Source: Ephydatia muelleri (lineage: Eukaryota > Porifera > Demospongiae > Spongillida > Spongillidae). Taken from it: a stretch of 64,000 bases of DNA. The notes below the pieces were generated by a model. The model made no database searches and was not told the origin of the DNA. It was given only the letters and a program-made list of their open reading frames with translations. Shown here one piece after another: positions 30,450 to 39,587 of the stretch. Position 1 is the first letter of the stretch. Every line of letters starts with the position of its first letter. A program made the translations under genes and the position numbers. The stretch covers positions 7,313,890-7,377,889 of the forward strand of contig JABACO010000013.1 of the NCBI GenBank assembly GCA_013339895.1. Direction: 5' to 3'.

Positions 30450-31271
30450 TCACTCCTGCATGTATGGAAGTCCTGCTCCGTCTTCTATCTCCATCCTTCT
30501 CCTCCATTTCACCCGACTCCCACGAATGCACAAATTTGTAGCACGAAGGATAGCAAACATCAGCCTTGCCTGCACATAACCCATCACTTCACTGTTTGAT
30601 TTATGCCAAGTTGCAGCAATTTTTTCTGATAGGAGGCGCATGAATGCCTTTCCTTCAACACCCAGTGCCCCATCTGCAGTCACAACAAAAGGTGTAAACG
30701 AAGCATGTACACATTCAGCTGCTTGTGAGTATTTCTGTTTCTTAAAGTGCTCGATAGAAGAAAGCACCGCATTTAAATCCCGTTGTACATAGGAGCTGGC
30801 ATCTGAGTCGACTACTCTAACATCGAAAAAAGTAGTAGTTTGAGACTGCCACACACCACTAACAGAAAGGTCAGCAACTAATGCTGGAACATTATTCTGG
30901 ACATTCGGTTCTCTTATCACCGGTTCTCTAAAAACTTCTTTATAGGCTATTGAAGCCAAGTCACCAAGGGCATCCCTTATCTCATTATGCCTTTGAATAA
31001 CTAAACCTCCCTTTCTACAGTCAAGGGCATGTCCAGTGGTGAATTGGCAACCACAACCATCACACAATGCTGGCAATCGTAGTAATGGTCTGTGATAACG
31101 TAGTGCCAAAGAGTCTCGAAATTTAGTGGCAGACAGATCAAAATGATGATGTGCCAATGGTATCACTGTCAGCCATGCTGAGGTCTTTCCATCAATTCCT
31201 CGTTGTATTGCTCTTTTCTTTGTGTTGTCAAAAGGTAAAATTGACTCCAGAAGAGAGGTTTTGGGATATTG
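30450..31271 (-). CDS. non-LTR retroelement C-terminal domain: zinc knuckle and nuclease-like
   Basis: The open frame extends from the acceptor TTCTAG at 31272 to the stop near 30450. The N-terminal part GKTSAWLTVIPLAHHHFDLS and RYHRPLLRLPALCDGCGCQF leads to TGHALDCRKGGLVIQRHNEI. This arrangement (Cys-rich knuckle, HALxCxxGG, RHNEIRD) is the hallmark of the C-terminus of a retroelement family common in cnidarian and sponge genomes. It is followed by EP, ADLSV and FFDVRVVDS, consistent with a PD-(D/E)XK nuclease core, and by FTPFVVTADGALG and CIRGSR near the end. No reverse transcriptase lies upstream in the window, so this is a 5'-truncated copy, or an exon captured by a gene. Its frame is open over about 270 codons, so decay is recent or selection persists. 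Confidence 0.75.
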   Translation of the reverse strand, partial: QYPKTSLLESILPFDNTKKRAIQRGIDGKTSAWLTVIPLAHHHFDLSATKFRDSLALRYHRPLLRLPALCDGCGCQFTTGHALDCRKGGLVIQRHNEIRDALGDLASIAYKEVFREPVIREPNVQNNVPALVADLSVSGVWQSQTTTFFDVRVVDSDASSYVQRDLNAVLSSIEHFKKQKYSQAAECVHASFTPFVVTADGALGVEGKAFMRLLSEKIAATWHKSNSEVMGYVQARLMFAILRATNLCIRGSRVKWRRRMEIEDGAGLPYMQE

Positions 31272-31700
31272 CTAGAAGAAAGTAAGAAAAAAACATTTCA
31301 TCACACACATCACATAACTAAAATTGTGATGATTGGAAAACTTACATGATTTTTCAATAGCCACATTTTTTGGTTGTAGATCTGATGGACCATTGCTAGA
31401 AGATAGTAAGAAAAAAATATTTCATCAGACACTCACATTACATAACTAAATTATATTAAGTTACAATGATTTCTCGCTAGCCACATTTTTTGGCTGTAAT
31501 CTGATGGACAATGCTAGGAAAACATTTCATCAGATACTCACATAAAAATTATAATAACTGACAATGATTTCTCAGTAGTAGCCACATTTTTTGCTTGCAT
31601 GACGGACCATTGCTAGAAGAAAAAACATTTCATCAGACACATTACATAAATTTGTGATGATTAATATATTAACTGACAATGATTTATCAGTAGAAACGCT
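31260..31700 (-). repeat. tandem ~80-110-bp repeats each resembling an exon with splice sites
   Basis: Four to five units. Read on the minus strand, the best ones have a polypyrimidine tract and acceptor (CTTACTATCTTCTAG), about 50 bases encoding NGPSDLQPKNVAIEKS in one frame, and then a donor (GTAAGT or a decayed form). Units at about 31340-31400, 31430-31510, 31560-31620 and 31660-31760 show increasing decay. The acceptor in front of the nuclease ORF (31272) is the same sequence, so the ORF exon starts with the repeat's splice site. Confidence 0.6.
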
Positions 31701-31759
31701 TTGTTCTGGCTTAAGCTCTAAAGTTAGATGATTAATGCTTGATATAGCAGGCATGGGTT

Positions 31760-32460
31760 TAAAGATAATATGGTAGCATGTAGGAAAATATCCCTTACAT
31801 GGTAATTTGAACTTTCAATAGTTCTATCGTAAATGTAAAAACGTAGTTATATATTTTTTAAAGTACTTGCATGGTTGTGGACTGTACTGAGAAGTCATGC
31901 ATGTATGTCTTATTATCATTCACAGTCAAGACAAAAATAAGTTTACATCACCTTGGCATTTCCATCAGCTTGAATGGATTATGAGGCTTTTTCTGGTAGC
32001 TACCTAGCCGAGACTAGGGAGGAAGGTGGACTGTGGTACCTGAACACACCTCAGGATTACAGGGAAGACATGGGGTCCACCAACAATGGAGAGGACTCAC
32101 CTTCCCCACTCTAAACTCACAGGGGGCTGTGACATCAGCCAGTCCATAGTGTGCACAGCATTGGTGGGTGTGGTTGTGTGAGTGGTACATGAACATGCTC
32201 ACACCACATGGTTCCCTCACACACTGCTGGAGCATCCCTCATTATGTAATGATGTCATTACAATAGAAAGGGGCTTCCTATATATGTTTGCACACACAAT
32301 AACAGATTTTAGTAAATATAAATACAGACTACACATTACACTCCTCTCCACCTTGTTGCCGTTTGGAGAGTTGCTGTCTGCAGTGTGGCACACTGAGTTA
32401 TTGAGGAATTCAAGTGTGACACTACTGCTGCTTCTCTCCACGGCCTCCTTCCCCTTTTCC
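31760..32460. other. no gene recognised
   Basis: Non-repetitive, with no convincing frame or domain. Confidence 0.45.
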
Positions 32461-32725
32461 CTCCTCCTCCACCTACTCCCCTCCTCCCTCCTCCGCCCTC
32501 CTACCTCCTTCCCGCCTCCTCCCCTAAAAAACAAGAAATGAAAAGAATAGACTCCTTAAAAAAAGCAAAGAACTAAAAGAAAAAGAAAAAGAAGCCCCTC
32601 CCCTCCTCTCCTCCTCCCTCCTCCTCCTCCTCCCTCCCCCTCCCCTCCTCCTCCCTCCTCCTCCCCTCCTCCTCCCCTCTTCCTCACCTCCCCTCCTCCT
32701 CCCCCTCCTCCTCCCTTCCTCTGTA
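32440..32725 (+). repeat. CTCCTCC pyrimidine tracts
   Basis: Two polypyrimidine blocks (32450-32524 and 32594-32722), almost pure C/T and separated by an AAAAAG-type purine block. They generate Gly/Arg/Glu-rich frames on the minus strand that are not genes. The pure C/T composition makes triplex (H-DNA) formation possible. Confidence 0.85.
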
Positions 32726-32940
32726 ACCCTTCTTTCCAATATCATATAGGAATGACCAACTAATAAGATGACTAGTCGTACAAATGGAATGTATTGCAGG
32801 TGTGGCCAGGTGGTAGTTTGATTGAAACACTTGATAATAATGGCATCAAAATCAATGTTCTGTAATAGACAAACATCTCTCATTTTTATAACAAATTAAA
32901 AAAAAGAAATACTGTAAATTGTTTGAATTTCTCCATTTAG

Positions 32941-33540
32941 GTCCTGTGTGTATGGTGGTGGAGTACATGTGTCATGGAGACCTTCTGGGATTCCTGAGGG
33001 CATCCAGGGGACACCATGGAATGTACCCAGTCTTCCTCAGCAGTGACGATAACCTCCCTCCCCAAGTGAACCTCACATCCCGAGACCTCATCTGCATTGC
33101 CACAAAGATCACATCTGGCATGGCCTTGCTAGCTGACAGAAAGGTATTGTGACACTATGACATCATGTGAAATATGAGACTACCTCTTTCCCCCTCCTCC
33201 TCCCCCTCCCCCTTCCCTTCTCCCCCTCCCCCTCCCCTTCTCCCCCTCCCCCTCTCCTTCTCCCCCTCCCCCTCTCCTTCTCCCCCTCCTTTGTCTCCTC
33301 TCCCACTCCTCTGCCTCATCCTATGTCCCCTCTCCCCCTCCTCCTCCCCCTCATTTGTCCCCTCTCTTCCTCCTCCTCCCCCTCCCCCTCCCTCACTTCT
33401 TGCATTCTCAGGTGGTACATGGTTCGCTATGTGCTTCCAGTGTTCTAGTGGGGACCAGCCTGGACATTAAGATCAACCTCAGGAGATATGAACTGAGCCA
33501 GAGACACTCTTCGATGGAACTTTGAGTACAAATTCCGATA
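32941..33540 (+). pseudogene. receptor-tyrosine-kinase-like fragment with destroyed catalytic loop
   Basis: Exon 32941-33143 (acceptor CCATTTAG, donor AAG|GTATTG) encodes GPVCMVVEYMCHGDLLGFLR, ASRGHH, NLTSRDLICIATKITSGMAL and LADRK. These match the hinge, alpha-D and alpha-E region of animal receptor tyrosine kinases (VVEYM..GDLLGFLR). The next exon starts at 33412 in phase and gives VVHGSLCASSVLVGTSLDIK. The kinase motif here is normally HRDLAARN; it is HGSLCASS, so the catalytic Asp is gone. No DFG follows (INLRRYELS) and a TGA ends the frame at about 33525. A scrap resembling the following RWMPPES region may lie near 33820. The upstream ATP-binding lobe is not in order. It is best read as a pseudogene, or less likely part of a pseudokinase. 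Confidence 0.65.
33177..33408 (+). repeat. CTCCCCCTCCC pyrimidine tract in the kinase-like intron
   Basis: Almost pure C/T for 230 bases, ending at the acceptor TTCTCAG at 33405-33411. It is probably an expanded polypyrimidine tract, as in the similar block at 32440-32725. Confidence 0.85.
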
Positions 33541-33544
33541 TGTA

Positions 33545-34180
33545 AGTTGTGAGTTTTGACAAAGCCATAACCCAAAACCATGTATCTTCTTTTCCCCAGT
33601 TGGTCAGTCGGACCCAACATAACAAGCAAGCTCATAAACAGTTTTACATTCCCCTTCTTACCACAGTTTCATCCTCTTTGTACATTTGTCAGCTTTTGCT
33701 GACAACCACTCATGTCGTACACACAGTGGAACATCCCCACCTCACTGTCCTATGACCCTGGCTGCACTGCAATCTGCAGCTTGTGGAAGTTATACCGAGA
33801 GTGCCAGGCCCAGAAGTGGATGCTGCCTTTATCACCTGGGTAGAGCAAAGGGAAGGTATAACCCTTCACACAACATACATCCAGACACCAGCACATTGTC
33901 CGGTGTTGATGGCAAGGGTGTTCGCAATGGCCTGGACTGTAGAAAGTTTCCATCATACTGTACCGGGCGATGATACGATGCAAACGTAATAAACATGGCT
34001 CAACACTGGACAAGCTGAAATGTTTCATCTGCTGTAGTATTTTTCTCAGGCGAGTACAGCTACCTTGTCAAGCTGTACGGACTTTGCATTCGTTGAGGAA
34101 AAAGGAGACCACACCTCTGGATTAGGACAGCCGAGAGCAGACCCCTAGACCCACAGACAACCCGGTCAGTGTAGTGTATC
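33545..34180. other. possible decayed kinase scraps, otherwise no gene
   Basis: A frame at about 34050-34095 reads GEYSYLVKLYGLCIR after a TTTCTCAG acceptor, similar to the beta-4 region of kinases, but it is out of order relative to 32941-33540. Weak evidence. Confidence 0.3.
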
Positions 34181-34362
34181 AATGGTCACATGACATCCCC
34201 ATGGTCACATGACATCCCGATGGTCACATGACATCCCCATGGTCACATGACATCCCCATGGTCACATGACATCTCCATGGTCACATGACATCTCTATGGT
34301 CACATGACATCCCCATGGTCACATGACATCTCCATGGTCACATGACATACCCATGGTCACTT
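34178..34362 (+). repeat. 19-20-bp minisatellite
   Basis: About nine units of ATGGTCACATGACATCCCC with T/C variation. Each contains the dyad GTCACATGAC. Confidence 0.92.
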
Positions 34363-34379
34363 GCTCATTACCATGTAAC

Positions 34380-35485
34380 ATGACCAGAGACAAAGTAGAA
34401 TTCAAGGTAGTCCAGCCATGTCTAGAGTTTGGTCACCTTGTCTGAGGGAACCATGTTGTAACCCAAATATCTCCTCCTTCTAGCTGGTCTGACTAATACA
34501 ACACTCATCAAGGCTATTGAAATTCTGTCTGATGTTGGAAAAAACTTGGAACCTATTTGGGTATTCCAGATCGGTGAGCACACAATACAGTACCATTGTA
34601 ATCTACTCCGACCAAAGGCATCAAAGGTGGAGAGCTCAGCTTCTGACTGTGGCTCACCTGTACATGATGATGTATAAGTTAATAAATATGATGTATAAGT
34701 TAATAAATATATCCTACTGTGAGCAAAACCGTACCTTTGCAGACTGAAGGCACTTAGAAGAAATTTTTAACAGACCTACATCTTGTACATAGCCAGCGCA
34801 AAAGTAAGACCACGCTTCTGTACTTTTATATGCTTTTAATGCCTCTTTTGTGTATGGACTAGGAGTATGAATAAGGTACGCACATATGTCCGGAAATTCG
34901 ACATCTGGCCATACGTTGGGTGTACGTTCCCAGCCATCCCGGGACGTAGTGTAAGGATCGTAACAGAGACCCAACAATGCCGTTTTTTCCCTGTATCTAT
35001 TCTTTCCCGAAGCATCAAGTTGTTTGTAGAACTCAGACTCATCACCAAAACAGGTATCTTGTGTATCGTCAGCGTCATTCCGATTCGATAGTTAATTTTT
35101 AATAATTGTCACATTCTTGTCACACAATAATTAATTCAAAATGGCGCGTGAATAAGGTCTGAAATGGCGGCCTTCACCTGCAGGCTTACGGACCTGTTTC
35201 CCTACACCTCACACTTCCACCCCTCACATAACCTCATCTCCCCTACACCCCATCACTCACACAGCCTCACCTAGCTCCCCAAGCGGGCAACGGCCAACGG
35301 CACATTCAGATTGGTAAGAATTAGGGAGCGACTTGGTTGCTGTCACTTCAATAAACGGAACTGTCCAACGAGTGCAAGTTGTATGCACATATCTATCGTG
35401 TCTTCGATGTTGTATACTATGGCGAGCGGGCGAGTGAAGGTAATGCCATAAAATGGGCTATTCCATTATTTAATTATACACCCCT
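34380..35485. other. no gene recognised
   Basis: A 60-codon open stretch at about 34487-34570 (NTTLIKAIEILSDVGKNLEP) follows a TAG acceptor but cannot be assigned. The rest is unremarkable. Confidence 0.4.
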
Positions 35486-35489
35486 ACAG

Positions 35490-35765
35490 ATGACAATAAA
35501 TGGTGTCCAGGGGGGTATAGGAAATATGTCCCGGGGGGTGGTCATTTAAATCCCTGTCCCGGGGGGGGGGGGGGGGGGGGGGGTTAGAAGGCATAATACA
35601 AGCTTGTCCAGGAGGGAGTGGAACAACATAGAAGATTGTCCAGGAGGGTGAGGCAAAACAGAAGCTCGTCCAGGGGGCATTTACAAGTCTGTCCCTGGGG
35701 GGGTAGAGGTATACTACAAGCCTGTCCAGGGGTGTTTTTATAAATTGTCCCGGGGGTATACGTTT
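35490..35765 (-). repeat. degenerate ~40-bp G-rich minisatellite
   Basis: About seven degenerate units sharing a TGTCCAGGGGG or TGTCCCGGGGG core, interrupted by a 23-G run at 35561-35583. Minus-strand Pro-rich frames are repeat artefacts. Confidence 0.75.
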
Positions 35766-35851
35766 GCAATTATTGTCATGTACGGTTAAATAATGGTACA
35801 ATACCCTACAATAATCACGTGAGGGCGAGTTGTTTCATCACGTGACTTAAC

Positions 35852-36487
35852 ATGGCCGAAAAGACGCGTCGCCTTTTACAAGAGTCGGAAGAACACGTGT
35901 TCTATTTGGCGCAAGGAAGGCCTACACCATATAGATGTGTTGTAATGGAATCTCTTCCTCGTGGAATGTCACTATCCGTGTATGAAGAGTACAAAAGAAA
36001 ACACCATAGCTTCGACATCTTGGATTCGGTGTTGGACGAATTTTTAAAAACCAACTCGTGGGGATATGTGGATTTGAGTCAAATTTGTTCATCTCGATTG
36101 ACTCGAAAAACGTTTCTCAGGTACGTGCACGCATCCATACCATATTTGGCGACTGTCTTCGAAGTTAACGGCACTGACCAAAAAGTGTGGGTCAATGTGA
36201 AATTGTGCAACAACAGCTTTGTGTATGTGTACAAACCCGGAGAAACTATCGAGCGTAACAATTCTGATGGATGGATTCAATTTGATGAGTGCTTACTACA
36301 CATGCCGATTTTAAAGGCTAACCTTCGCAATGCTGGTTTCCAAACTATCGATGCCTACTATTCCTACGACGATCAACGCTTTGACATAAAGGCATGGACA
36401 TGTGAAGATGACGCCCCGAATCTTGTACTCACGTTTGAGCCGGGATATCCATACCGGGATGATGACAGTGCTCGTACTGAAATTTGA
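35852..36487 (+). CDS. orphan 211-aa transposon-linked protein, copy 1
   Basis: A single exon, starting MAEKTRRLLQESEEHVFYLA just after TCATCACGTGACTTAAC. No signal peptide or membrane segment. The composition is rich in Tyr, Asp and Glu. The central part (ICSSRLTRKTFLRYVHASIP, VWVNVKLCNNSFVYVYKPGE) looks like a folded alpha/beta domain but I recognise no family. A second copy at 51366-52001 differs at only about five residues, and homology extends to 37170, so the gene travels as part of a repeated unit. Here it lies 720 bases upstream of a Merlin transposase on the same strand. It is possibly an accessory DNA-binding or host-factor-like protein of the element, which is inference from position only. 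Confidence 0.7.
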   Translation: MAEKTRRLLQESEEHVFYLAQGRPTPYRCVVMESLPRGMSLSVYEEYKRKHHSFDILDSVLDEFLKTNSWGYVDLSQICSSRLTRKTFLRYVHASIPYLATVFEVNGTDQKVWVNVKLCNNSFVYVYKPGETIERNNSDGWIQFDECLLHMPILKANLRNAGFQTIDAYYSYDDQRFDIKAWTCEDDAPNLVLTFEPGYPYRDDDSARTEI

Positions 36488-37089
36488 GATGCATGCAGGA
36501 ACTCAATGTTGGACAAAACACAAGTTTACATGTTATACTTGGCAATTTTGTACATGTGCATGTCTGATTTGGTACACATCTGATAAGTATAAGTATGGTA
36601 TGGGTACTTTTTTTGCCAACTCTGGACTAGGTCACATGTATGCGGTCCTAAGAACCATGTGGTGTCCCTATACACTTGTCTGTAGTTTGAGGAACAAATT
36701 TGACAGAAAATATGCTCCTATACGAATGCAATTTTAGTGTTGCCAACAATTTTAGCTGTATGTGCAGGTAAACTGATGCAATCCTCTGTTGCTGATGCAA
36801 AGGTAAAGGGGTGGTAAAGGCTGATGAGTGTTGGATTAGCATGTACATCAGAGGAGGAGTCATCTGGTCCGGTAGTATAAGAGATGGCTTTGCATGTACG
36901 TAAGTGTCGTGTGCACGGTTACCATGGTAGTGGTTTGATGTCTTTACACATGCTGGCTCCAAGTAAGAGGTACAAGAATGCTGTACTAAGAGATGAGGCA
37001 GACCAGCCACAAGGGATCAAGCATTCCTGTTATTAAAGTCACTACTATGTAATGTTCTATTGTTTGGGCAGGAGATTTTTCCCTTGAGG

Positions 37090-37151
37090 TGGCAACTCAA
37101 TTAACAGCCTATGATGAAATCAATGGTGTTCCGTAACTGTCTCTCAACTTC
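37090..37151. repeat. right inverted repeat of the 211-aa-gene unit, copy 1
   Basis: CAACTCAATTAACAGCCTAT onward to TGTTCCGTAACTGTCTCTCAAC is the reverse complement of the left end at 51196-51255. The matching left end is missing in this copy because homology to copy 2 begins only at about 35795. Confidence 0.7.
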
Positions 37152-37209
37152 TGCTTTTGGCGGGGAATCTGGTGTAGAGCTAAAAGAATAAGCTACATTT
37201 CAGCGTGAG

Positions 37210-38204
37210 ATGGCTCAAGCTCAGTGGCCACAGTGGTTGGTTGGCCACATCTCGTATAGGGATCTCTGCACAGTGTTGTCTGATGTCGAATCCACGGTAC
37301 ATTGGTGCCGGCGACACAAACTCCTTGCAGAGAGGAAAAGCTGCCCGAAATGTGGACGGGAAATGCACATCGTGAAGAGGAAAGCAGTGAATAAGGAGGA
37401 AATGGGATGGAGATGCCCTAGGAAGAGTTGCAGGCAGGAAGTGGCTCTGCATTCAGGGACTTTTTTTGAAGGTTCATTTCATCTGAAGATGCAGTTTCTT
37501 TACCCTGGCCTTTTATCCATTGCAGGAAGTAAATTGGGTATAGAAAAGATGATGAGAATGGTGTATCTCTGCTCTGTAAAGACACCCCTTGGCAAAATGA
37601 AGGAAGAAATGGAAGTAAGGTTATATAACATGTGCTTTATACATCCATCTACATACATGTCTGCTTTAAACAGGTTGCTGCCCAAACGGCCGTGGACTGG
37701 TACAATTTTATTCGTGATGTCTGTGCTCAGTATTTTATTGATCACCCAGGCATCATTGGAGGACCAGGAGTGGAAGTAGAAATTGATGAGAGCAAGTTTG
37801 GGAAGAGAAAGTATAACCGAGGTAGGCAGGTGGAAGGTCACTGGGTGTTAGGAGGAACAGAGAGAATAACTGGAGACTGCTTCCTAGTCGAGGTCGATCG
37901 CAGAGATGCTGCCACACTCCTCCCTCTCATCCAGCAGCACATTCGTCGTGGCAGTATCATCTACAGTGATGAATGGAAGGCATACAGTAGAATCACAGCA
38001 ACTACCGGGATGTCACATGAGACTGTGAACCACTCACTTCACTTTGTGGACCCGGCTACAGGCGCACACACACAGGGTGTGGAAGCGATGTGGAGCTCCT
38101 GTAAGCGTCTCATGAGAGAAGAGAGGACTATGCATTCAAATCTGTTTGATACCTACCTCCCTGAATTCACGTGGAGACGTCGATTAAGTGGACATAAGGT
38201 TTGA
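37210..38204 (+). CDS. Merlin-type (ISXO2/IS1595-like) transposase
   Basis: Two exons, 37210-37614 and 37674-38204, with a 59-base GT-AG intron, join in phase to 311 aa. The N-terminal half has a zinc ribbon: CPKCGREMH, then WRCPRKSCRQ. The catalytic domain has VEIDESKFGKRKYNRGRQVE (first Asp/Glu), IYSDEWKAY (second Asp) and NHSLHFVDPATGAHTQGVEA followed by WSSCKR, which in this family supplies the third acidic residue in the H-TQ-VE-W block. This is the ISXO2-like DDE domain of IS1016 and of eukaryotic Merlin elements, which cut and paste DNA. All catalytic positions and splice sites are intact, so this copy may still be active. A truncated relative lies at 59529-59940. Confidence 0.85.
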
Positions 38205-38254
38205 ATAGTTTATGAAATGTTAAATGTTAAATGTACACTGTGCAAAAAATGTAG

Positions 38255-38455
38255 TATACGCTAGCGTATATTTTTGCGTATATTTCGCGTATACCATGAA
38301 TATACCAAGGGTAGTGTATATTCCGAATATCCAACTGGTATATTTTAAGAATCCACAGGTGACAATTATTCATTGCGCGTATTCTCGAAGTATCAAAAAT
38401 ATGCAAACCACAATGAATTATGCAAATATAGATAACTTACGTAAAAATAGATATT
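38255..38455 (+). repeat. CGTATAT-rich tail
   Basis: A cluster of GTATATTTTTGCGTATATTT and CGCGTATACCATGAATATAC type words. The same vocabulary fills 50850-50990, immediately before the left end of the second 211-aa unit. It is probably the subterminal region of the Merlin or companion element. Confidence 0.6.
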
Positions 38456-38459
38456 AGTT

Positions 38460-39585
38460 TTTACCTCTCGATCAAGAATGTATGGCTGTATGTTTCCAAT
38501 GTGATTTCAAACGTAGAACATTATGGACATACAGTAGTGGTCAATAAAAATCTTATGGATCGGATTCGTAGTCGGTATTAAAGGAATTGGTAGTTGCCAG
38601 CATATGCATGGGGACGCCTCTATAGACTTGGATCAAGAGGCAAATATCAAGAATTGTATGAATCCTATGAAGACTCGTAGCGCGAGTCGTGGGCAGTGGA
38701 ACATGAATGCTCGATATCCACGTAGATATAAATTATTAAATTTAACCCTCTTACTAGTTTAAATTCGAATACCTAAATCTCTTGAACTAAATATAAGGTA
38801 TGTGATCAGAATAGTTTTGATGCCAGAATTATAAGCTGTAGTGGGACTACATGCATACAATTCGGACAATGCAGGACGTACAAGCCAGCCACTTGAAAGT
38901 GGCCGGGGTGTCGACATCGTTCTATTTGGGACCCGACTTATAGCGAGCGGTGGATTCACAACTGAGCCAATCGAAGAGGGGGGGGGGGGGGGAGGCTTCA
39001 GGTCCGATTTATGGCAACCTAGTACCTCCCTCACCCAGGAACCGTCCATTTCTATACATAACTAGTAGTGGATGAGAGTGCGGGAAAGTCGTCGGGAGGG
39101 GGTCGTTCGACCGACCCGACCCCCCCACCCCCCCAATCACCTGGCTAGGTTTAGTGTATAAGCTTCAAATTGGTCATGTTGTCACCCCAATTGTCTCCTA
39201 AGAATCATTTGACTCTGATGAGTGTGGCTATCTGAGGTGAGTGGGGTTTGCTTTTAATAATGCAATTTACAAACTTTCATGTCTATCTGTGTAGATATGT
39301 GACACATGGTTTGGTGCAGAGTTGTCACCCCAAAATAGGGGTCAAGTACAGGTCATGTGACTCTAATGGTGTCTGATGGTGACACTGATGAGTATAGCTA
39401 TCTCAGGTGAGTGGTTTGCTTCTAATGACAAACTTTCATGTCTGCACATTCAAGTGTATGTGATGCAAGGTTTGCAGTATAATCTTCAAATTGGTCCCAC
39501 TCCAATGGTAGGGGTCAAGTGACTGATGAGTATGTGTGGTTTGCTCTGCAATTTACTGCTATCCAATTTACTAACGTTCACATTA
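38460..39585. other. no gene recognised
   Basis: Includes a G run (38978-38991) and a C-rich stretch at about 39120-39136. At 39225-39540 degenerate repeats of CTGATGAGTATAGCTATCTC and GTTTGCTTCTAATG lead into the satellite. Confidence 0.5.
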
Positions 39586-39587
39586 AA

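Noticed and set aside
32217-32883. Gly/Arg/Glu-rich minus-strand frames
   Set aside because: Products of CTCCTCC pyrimidine tracts with no recognisable domain.
34050-34095. Kinase beta-4-like peptide GEYSYLVKLYGLCIR as part of the kinase fragment
   Set aside because: It lies downstream of the catalytic-loop exon, which is the wrong order, and is too short to trust.
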